A stretch of DNA of 64,000 bases from positions 21,309,154-21,373,153 of the forward strand of contig CM119263.1 of assembly GCA_051294375.1 (NCBI GenBank), written 5' to 3'. The notes under the pieces were generated by a model. That model worked only from the letters and a program-made list of their open reading frames with translations, had not been told where the DNA came from and did no database searches. Source of the stretch: Paraspadella gotoi (Eukaryota > Chaetognatha). The translations under genes were made by a program, and so were the position numbers. This document shows positions 56,527-64,000 of this stretch, one piece after another (position 1 is the stretch's first letter; every line of letters begins with the position of its first letter).

Positions 56527-58477
56527 AAGGAAAAACACAATCGCAGAATAATTATTGAATTAAGCGGTGGGCGGAGGAGATGAAGGAAAAGAAAGAAAAA
56601 AGAGGGAAAAAAATTTAAAAAAGGAAAGAAGGAGATTCGGAGGTATAAAAAAAGGAAAGAGAAAAATTAAAGAAAAAAGGTAAACCGACTGAAGTAACTT
56701 TATAAAAATTATAAAGATCAGTTTATAAAATAGAATTTTAAAAAAAGGAAAAGAAAAGTAAAAGAAAAGAGTAGAATAATAAAAATAAAGGAGGCCAAAA
56801 GTGCAGAAGAAACGACGGAGAAAAAAAGAGGAACAATAGAAAAAAAAAGAAAAAAAAGGTGCGACGAAAGTCGATTGACGAAAATCGTTTTATCGCGATT
56901 ATATTTTCGAGATTGGCTTCGTCATCGACGCCGCCAACATTCTTACCTCCGACATTCTTACCTACCTCCCGACAGCCGACAGCCGATTACCAAGAGTCGA
57001 ATGCGTCCATGACCCCTGTTTTGTCGGTGACCACGCTCACTTTCCCCCGGCGAAGCGCCTTGACCCGGCCCCGTTATCCTAATAGACGGACTACATCGTC
57101 CACCGATTACGGCGTCGTCGTCGTCGTCGTCGTCGTCGTTGCAATCTCGAAATTAATTCGGTTTCGTCGGTAATCGAGACTCATCGACGGCGAAGGACGA
57201 TTATGAGGTGATTACGAAAAAAAGGTCGCGAAAATTGGCGCCATTCCGCTGATGCTGAGGATCCCGGCTATCGAGTCAATCAGGGATTGAAGGCGACTGA
57301 TTATGCAATGAAATATTGATATCGGGGTGAGTAAGTAAGGTTACTCAGTGGAGTGATCAAAACTAGGACTGAGAGAAGGTATTGGTTGAAATATGGATTG
57401 GTGATTGCCATTCTTGCGGACTATCAATCTTGGTTTAAAACAAAAGATGGTTCGGAGGTGCGACTGTGCGCGAATTTATTTTTTTGAATCGTGCAATAAA
57501 AAAAGTCAAGATCTTTAACTCTCGAATGGAATCGAACTCTTTAAGTCGGAATGAATCAGAAACGACGACGATGACGACGACGACGATGACGACTTCGTAA
57601 TAAAAGTGAGACGAAGAAGAAAATAAAAACGTTTCTCCGAAGGAACCGATCAGGACGCCGATGACAATGCATAACGCCCGCGCATATATTTTAAGGACGT
57701 CGCTTCAAAAATGACGCCCCCCAAGAAGACGGCATAACTTTTCTCTACGAGCGTCTTCCTTCTTTTATTTTCAACTCCATTTTATTCCAAACGGCGTCGT
57801 CGTTGTTGTCGTCATCTTCGTCGTCGTCGTTGTTGTTATGGTTTTCGTTTTTGTAGTTGTAGTTGTTGTTTTCGTCGTCCTCTTGCCATTCGTCCTTTTT
57901 TTTCAATTTTTTTTATCATTAGTAAATTGTTCTTTCTCGTTCGTCATTGTTCTTTCTCGTTAGTCATTGTTCTTCGTATTTCGTCGTAGTTCTTCGTCTC
58001 CGTTCGTCTCATCCGCCAAATGTAGGCGTTAAACAAGGATCGTTTCCCATATATTTTATGGCAAACTTTCTTCCCGTCAACGGCAAAGGCGGCGGCAGTC
58101 GCTCGACCGCCAGACCGCCCCTACATTCGGAAGTCGGAGAGACGTGGAAAGAGAGAAATAAAGAGGCAGTCTCAATAAAATATCGCTTTTCGAAAACTAT
58201 TTCCCCTCGGAAACCGCCGCGGCAGCCGTCAACGCCGCTTCCGCCGCTTTCCCGCCGGGTTTTTATCGCCGTTTCTAACCAACAAATACAATTATCTAAA
58301 TATTTTAGTCGTCAAAAAGATATTATTTGAATGTTATGGCCCACTTTCGACTTTAGACTGCCGAGTTTCGGCGGGCGGCGTTTCTAAGAGCGGGGGGGAG
58401 GTGGCGCTCTTTTCCCGAGCGGCGCTCTTTTCTAGGGGCGGCGTCGTTTCTTCCTAAGCAACGAGGAGGAAGGAGAG

Positions 58478-58480
<3 letters not shown>
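56526..58480. other. Non-coding upstream DNA with many GTC/GAC runs
   Basis: A-rich stretch (56580-56850), GTC runs at 57112-57140 and 57795-57880, GAC runs at 57563-57592. No protein motif recognised. Confidence 0.45.

Positions 58481-58481
<1 letters not shown>

Positions 58482-58555
<74 letters not shown>
58482..58555 (+). repeat. (GA)n microsatellite
   Basis: About 36 uninterrupted GA units next to a G-rich segment with repeated GGCGCTCTTTTC words (58400-58435). Confidence 0.98.
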
Positions 58556-58557
<2 letters not shown>

Positions 58558-60796
58558 TTTCGTTGGTTTTAGGATTTGGACCAAAATCGTTAAACTTAAT
58601 ATAAAAAAATATGTGACAGTAAAAAATAGTGATTTGGAAAAATCTCAGTCTAAAAAACTCTAAAAATCCTTATTATTAATCAAATAAATAAATAAATATA
58701 TTCAAACTATTCCTTTAATCTACAAACACAACAAAAAAGAAAGGATTTACACATAATAAATAACACAAAAAATTAAGTTTTCTTATTCGCTTCGCCGTTT
58801 TTTTGCCGTCTTTATACTTTTTCTTTTCTCTCTTCCCATTAAGTCCACCACCTCATCCTTACCGCCCACCCATCACCGCCCCACCCATTTCCCACCGCCC
58901 CCCTTTTCTCACCTCCCCCACCCCATAAGAAATTTTTTCCGTCGTTGGGTTCCGACGATTATAATATTAAAGACGTGGCTGGTCTTTTCTCGCTCGATTG
59001 ATGTCCTCCAAAACTGCCGAATAGTCAACTCGGGGGAAGAATAGAAAAATTCATATTTTCTCTTCTCTTCAAAAATTGTCGTCGTCGTCGCTCGTTCGTC
59101 GCCATTCGTTCGTCGGCGTTGTTCGTCATTTGTCGGCGTCGTTCGTTCGTCTTCCTTCATCGGCGTCCTTCGTCATTTTCTTTCTCGGCGTGAATGTCTT
59201 TTTTTTCGTCGTTGAACTTTGTCGACGTCGTTGCGACAGTCGTCGTAATTATCTTGTCCTAATTTGTACTCAAAGTCTTGGGGAACGGATATAACATTGT
59301 AATGAGGGAAGATTTGGCAAGATTTCGAAAGGGACATCACCGGTGAAGCGTATTATCGATGTAAATCCAGAAAATATATACCCGTGAAATGATGTTTGTC
59401 CAGGAAAAGAATAAAAAAAGAAAAATGTCATCTCATTTGCGTCTCTGGCGACTTTAATTCTTTCCCTTATTCGTCGTCGTCTTCGTTGTCGTTTTTACAA
59501 TCTTCGTTGTCACTGTAGAAGTCATTGTTTCTGTATTTATTGCCCCATTGCCATCTTGATTGTTGCCGTTCTTGTCATTACAGCCAGCGCCATGCGTGTC
59601 ATCTTCATCATCTTCGTCGTTATCGTCGTCGTCGTCGTCGTCTTCGCCAAAAACCCGAAACTCGAGAAAACAAAAGGAATTAACGAGAAAGTTAATCTTT
59701 TTTTGAAAAACTCAAATTTCCAAAATTCTCATATTTTTTCTCCCCAAACTTTTCCCTCAACCTTTCTTTTCCTCACACTAGTTTCCTCAGTCCACTTCCC
59801 CCTTTTTTTCTTTCCAGTGTCTCATTTCCTACAATATGCTTCCCCATCTTCAGCCCCATCCCTCCCCATCCCATTTACCAGCACCTATCCCCACCCCAAC
59901 CCCATCTTCATCCCTATCCACTCCATCCCCATCTCCTCATCCACGTTTTGACCTCAAAACCGACGTTGAGTCCTTTTCTTCGAAGTCATTAACGTCTTTG
60001 CGGTCTACATCTTCTTTTCGGGGCCCGCCGCCGAACGCCGCCGACCGCCGCCGCCGCCGCGCCGCAACCGACATTGGGAGGGAACACGAACCCCCGCTAC
60101 CGCCACACAATACCTAGCGGCGGACGCACTCACCCACGAACGCGACTCGCTGATCCGTGACTTTTTCGCGGTCGAACGAGGCCTCGTTTACAATGAGAAA
60201 AATGTAACGGCGGAGTAACGAGCACGGAATTTATAAATAGTATAATTAAATTTACATTAATTATACTTAATTGTCTCTTTGTATTTTGCTTGATAAGGAA
60301 AGGGTTTTCTCGTCGTTAGCAAAGACTAACTTTTTTTTATTGTTTTTTGAATTAACGTCACGGTTGCTCTTCTGTCTAGATTTTCGGCGCCAGATTCTTT
60401 GTCTATATTATCTCGCGGCCGAAAATTATCGAAAACAACCTCTAGCGAGAGAGAGAGAGAGGAAGAGAGAGAGAGAGAGAGAGAGTTGATTCGTTGCCTC
60501 GTTAGTTTGACAAAAGGGAAAAACGTCCCGCATCTAAACTCGTCAGTTCAACGGTTTTGGTCCCGGGAAATCGAAGAATTGCTTAACGTTTTTCCATCGT
60601 TTGTAAAGGAGCGAGTCTCGTTACGGTAAAAGGTTTTTGGTTTTAAAGGGGTGGGAGTGGGTAGGGGGTTTGATAGAGAGGGAGAGAGTGAGATAGAGAG
60701 GGTGCGTATGTATTGGAAAAGAAAGGGGAAAAAGTGGAGGAACGGAAAGAGGCGATAGACTAGGAAACTCAAAAAGAAAGCCTAAAGAGAGAGGGA
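58556..60796. other. Non-coding upstream DNA
   Basis: Repeated CGTTCGTC words (59080-59160), TCG runs (59465-59490, 59613-59645), a C-rich stretch (59850-59940), CCGCCG runs (60025-60065) and a GA run (60450-60485). No gene motif. Confidence 0.45.
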
Positions 60797-60799
60797 GAA

Positions 60800-60895
<96 letters not shown>

Positions 60896-60897
60896 AA
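60797..60897 (+). repeat. (AAAG)n microsatellite, about 25 units
   Basis: Uninterrupted AAAG repeats. Confidence 0.98.
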
Positions 60898-61154
60898 ATG
60901 AGAAAAGAATCAAGAAAAAAAATAAGAAAAGAAAGCAACAAAAAAAATAAATAGAATTAAAAGCAAAAGGGAGGGAAAAAAAGGAAGGAAAACGATTCGC
61001 CCTCTGCGAACAACAACCAAATACGAAAATGGATAAACAATAGAAAAGAGTTTAACGAATTCTGAGAAAAGTTAACAAAAGGATTTTTAAGCGGATCGAA
61101 TCCCTTCCTCCTCTGCGGAGGACAGCGGATTTGAAGGTTGGGGGTTGGGGTGGG

Positions 61155-61164
61155 NNNNNNNNNN
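61155..61164. other. Assembly gap (10 N)
   Basis: Ten unknown bases after a G-rich run. Confidence 0.99.
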
Positions 61165-61211
61165 AAGTCATTAAAAAACGGATCCGATTCGCGATCGGGT
61201 TTGCGACCCTT

Positions 61212-61249
<38 letters not shown>

Positions 61250-61354
61250 TTTTGTGAATCGGCTTTTCTTTCTAAAGTTTTAACCGAAAATGAAGAAGAT
61301 TTTTGAGGAAGTCGGTAGTTAAAAGATTTTCTATCGGGGGGTGGAGAAGACGTT

Positions 61355-61404
<50 letters not shown>
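61212..61404 (+). repeat. (GTC)n and (CT)n microsatellites
   Basis: GTC repeats at 61212-61250 and CT repeats at 61356-61404, separated by about 100 bases of unique sequence. Confidence 0.95.
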
Positions 61405-61407
<3 letters not shown>

Positions 61408-62305
61408 AACTATTTTTCTCTCTCTCTTTGTTATGGAATGACATGGCTCTGAGGAGAAGTAGATCAATTTTTTTTTTAGTTCCAAACTATTTTTTTAAAA
61501 AGATTTTACGATCTTTTTTGTCAAATATTTTATCGTTTTTTTTTCTAACTTCACTTACATCGTAAATCCATGAAAGTTATGAAATTTTTAAACGCGTTTG
61601 TTTCGTTGACAAAGCTATGTAAAGTGAAGAAAAACCGCGTCAGTAAAAAAGCATTCAAGAAGAAAAGTCTTCCGCACGTTGACTTTTTATCTCTTTTTCC
61701 TTTTTTTACCCTCTTTTTTTTAATGCCCCCAATCGGCTCGTGCATGTCTCATGGTGCGCATCTATGGTGTGCCCGCACTCCGTGCCTAAAAACTCGCTCG
61801 TGCGTTTAAATCAAAGGAGTTTCAGTTTTGCTCTAGATTTTTTCCAAAAATGGTCCGAGTGGATTTGCGGCCCGTTTTTATCGTCATCTCAAAAATGGAC
61901 CCAAAAAAGGGACCGTTTTTAAAGAGACGGGTTTTTTTTTAGCCGTGAGTTGAGGGGGAATGAAGAGAGATAGAGAGCGAGAAGCGTGAAAGATTTATGA
62001 GAAGTGAAAAGAAATCGTCACACTGGCGCAAGCGAATTTTTTTTTTTGAATGTTCATTGGCAGTCGCTCGCGTCCAAACCAATAATTTATAATAAATCCA
62101 ATTAATTCTTTTCCATCATACTTTTCTTAGTTGCAATCAGTTTTGTCACTAATTCCTCATCCTCACCGTTTCTACCACTCCATCTCACCACTCACCACTC
62201 CCTATCACCACTCATTAATCCCACTCACCACTCACCACTCCCGAGCTTCTCTCCCTCTCGCCAGGGAGGGTTTAAAAAATAACTCCGCGCAAACAATTCC
62301 TTTCG

Positions 62306-62337
62306 TATAAAAATTCACGGGAGTTTAGAAGTTCAGT
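62306..62337 (+). promoter_or_regulatory. Candidate core promoter: TATA box plus TCAGT initiator
   Basis: TATAAAAA begins at 62306 and TTCAGTG has its A at 62335, a 29-base spacing that fits a TATA-directed start site. It points right, away from hunchback. No coding exon was recognised in the remaining 1.6 kb, so the gene, if real, lies mostly outside the window. Confidence 0.5.
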
Positions 62338-62754
62338 GATAAACAAACGCCTCTGTCCCGAATTTGACGAGCACCTTCGCGAGTTTTTCGGTTTGGAAAT
62401 CGTTTTTTACCGGATGTATAATCCGTATACAATAACTTACTCTCTACCAAAGTAAGAAAAAAAATAGTTAATAAAATAAAAGAAAATAATAAAAAATAAT
62501 TTAGCGTTAGATTTATTTAACAAATTAGGGAGACGCAGAAAGAGGATAAAGTGCTTTCACCCGTGCCCCGCCCCTTCCTCTCATTCTAACTCAATCCTTC
62601 TCTTTTTTCTTCTCCTTCTTCTGCTCCTCCTCCTCATCTTCCACCGCCATTGTTTCTATGGCGACAAACTTTCTGAGGCGGGGCTCGGATGTTGTTGATA
62701 GCTCAACGAAATCGGAGAGGAGGGTTAATAAAAAAGGGGGCCAGAAAAACACAG

Positions 62755-63050
62755 AGGAGAGAGAGAGGAGAGAGAGAGAGAGAGAGAGAGAAGAAGAGAG
62801 AGAGAGAGAGAGATGAGAGAGAGAGAAGAAGAGAGAGACTGAAAGACAAAGGTAAAAAATTCAGAAAATAAAGCAAGAGAAAGAAAGAAAAAAACGAAAA
62901 GCAAGGGAATCAAGAAATAAGAGAGAAGAAAAAAGAAAGAAAGAAAGAAAAAAGAAAGAAAGAAAGAAAAATAGAAGAAAAGAAGAGAAGAAGGAAAGAA
63001 AGAAAGAAAGAAAGAAACGAAAAACGAAAGAGAGAGACAGAGACGGAGAG
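62755..63050 (+). repeat. Purine-rich microsatellite cluster
   Basis: GA repeats (62756-62840) followed by many AAAG/AAAAG repeats (62880-63020). Confidence 0.9.
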
Positions 63051-64000
63051 AGTGGCATCGGAGACAGAGAGAGATGAAGCTATGGAGTCGAAACGAGAGC
63101 TGGAAATGTAGAGCAAAATTTGGAGCCGAGCAGAAAATGGGGGGGGGGAAGTAGGGGGGAAGGGAATCGGGGAAAAGGGGGGCTGAGGGGAAAAGGTATG
63201 TGAAGGGCGGTTTTTTCCGCACGTAGGGCGGGGCCTACTTTTTTTACGGGGCGATGTGTTTTGTAAGGGGATGTAACGAAGAGGTGGTATGACGGTCGGG
63301 CGATCGGATGGGTTGAAGAAAAAATGGAGGTTTCGTTGGAATATGATTGCGACGATTGAGGGGGATCGGGGGGGAGGTGTGAGAGCGATGGTTAGGGAGT
63401 AACGACTCTGTAGGGGATAAAATAAGACAAATTGTAATCGCAGAAAAGGTTAGAGTAATGAGTCATGGGATACATGATGTAATGAGGGGAGAGATTTTGT
63501 GTTAAGTTAGAAACGTAAGAACATCGCGACTGCAGTAAAAGCTGCTGTAAACGAAAATAATTTTTTTTTGTGGGAGAAAAACACAAAAAAGAAAACAAAA
63601 CAAAAAAAAAACAAAAAAACTGAATCTACAAAAAAAAACTTATTTCATTGCCATAGGGAAATAAGATGAATTATTTATCACTATATAAATAAAAAAATCT
63701 ATTAAAGTGAGGAGAAAAAACAAATAAATGAAGGCAGAGGAGGAGGAGGAGGAGAAGAAGAAGGATGAGGAGGAGAAGGAGGAGTGAAGAGGTCGATGAC
63801 CGCCTGGAACCGGAACTCGCCGATGTTGACACAAAGTGGAAGAAGAAGATGGAGAGAGTGAAAAAAAGAGGAAGAGGAGAAAGGATAAGAGAAGGGGAGG
63901 GTCTTTGACCCAAAAAAAATGTAAGACGAGTTGACAATGGGGAGGAAATTAAAAAAAGAAAAAAGGAGAGCAGGAGAGAGTAAGAGAGAAAGAAAGAGAG
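63051..64000. other. Purine-rich right end of the window
   Basis: G- and A-rich sequence with AGG/AGA runs (63735-63790). Frames on either strand are compositional and show no motif. Confidence 0.5.

Noticed and set aside
56859-57173. A possible gene upstream of hunchback
   Set aside because: The frame ends in a translated (GTC)n repeat and has no recognisable domain.

Overview
The window is nuclear DNA from an animal, most likely a protostome invertebrate. It has intron-rich genes with GT-AG junctions, tRNA-derived SINEs, TA-flanked MITEs, Helitron-like repeats and very long (GA)n/(CT)n, (GTC)n and (AAAG)n runs. Three genes are recognised from protein motifs: an Epac-type Rap guanine-nucleotide exchange factor, an anoctamin (TMEM16) and the zinc-finger regulator Hunchback. 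Nothing in the sequence fixes the phylum. A Hunchback with 11 coding exons and about 1,700 residues is unlike the compact insect gene.

Layout. 1-459 is a near-perfect inverted repeat. 484-7022 (+) carries Epac exons from DEP through CNB-B, REM, RA and the start of the CDC25 domain, with about ten apparent frameshifts, and stops before a 25-N gap at 7171-7195. 8387-36898 (-) carries the N-terminal part of the same protein type (CNB-A and linker) in four clean exons. 13276-21924 (-) is a complete anoctamin of 11 exons, lying inside the 21.5-kb intron between Epac CNB-A exons at 33.9 kb and 12.3 kb. 22-34 kb is mostly repeats. 35178-36060 (+) is a two-exon gene for a probable secreted protein or peptide precursor with its own TATA box, antisense inside another Epac intron. 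A 659-N gap at 37974-38632 lies between a CT run and a GA run. 38.8-45 kb is repeats and GA tracts. 45049-52383 (-) is hunchback. 52.4-64 kb is upstream non-coding DNA with GC-rich islands, microsatellites and one TATA/initiator pair at about 62.3 kb.

The main structural point is that the two Epac pieces do not overlap in protein space and lie on opposite strands. Reversing everything left of the 7171-7195 gap would place all exons in one order on the minus strand. So the left segment is either mis-oriented in the assembly or the gene was broken by an inversion. The frameshifts are confined to that segment: anoctamin and hunchback (about 8 kb of coding sequence together) read through without one. 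This favours an assembly or sequencing cause.

The genes do not form a pathway. Epac links cAMP to Rap, anoctamin is a calcium-gated channel or scramblase, and Hunchback is a developmental transcription factor. The most novel items are the unidentified secreted precursor ending in NPFKYG and a Helentron-like repeat family present in five copies.
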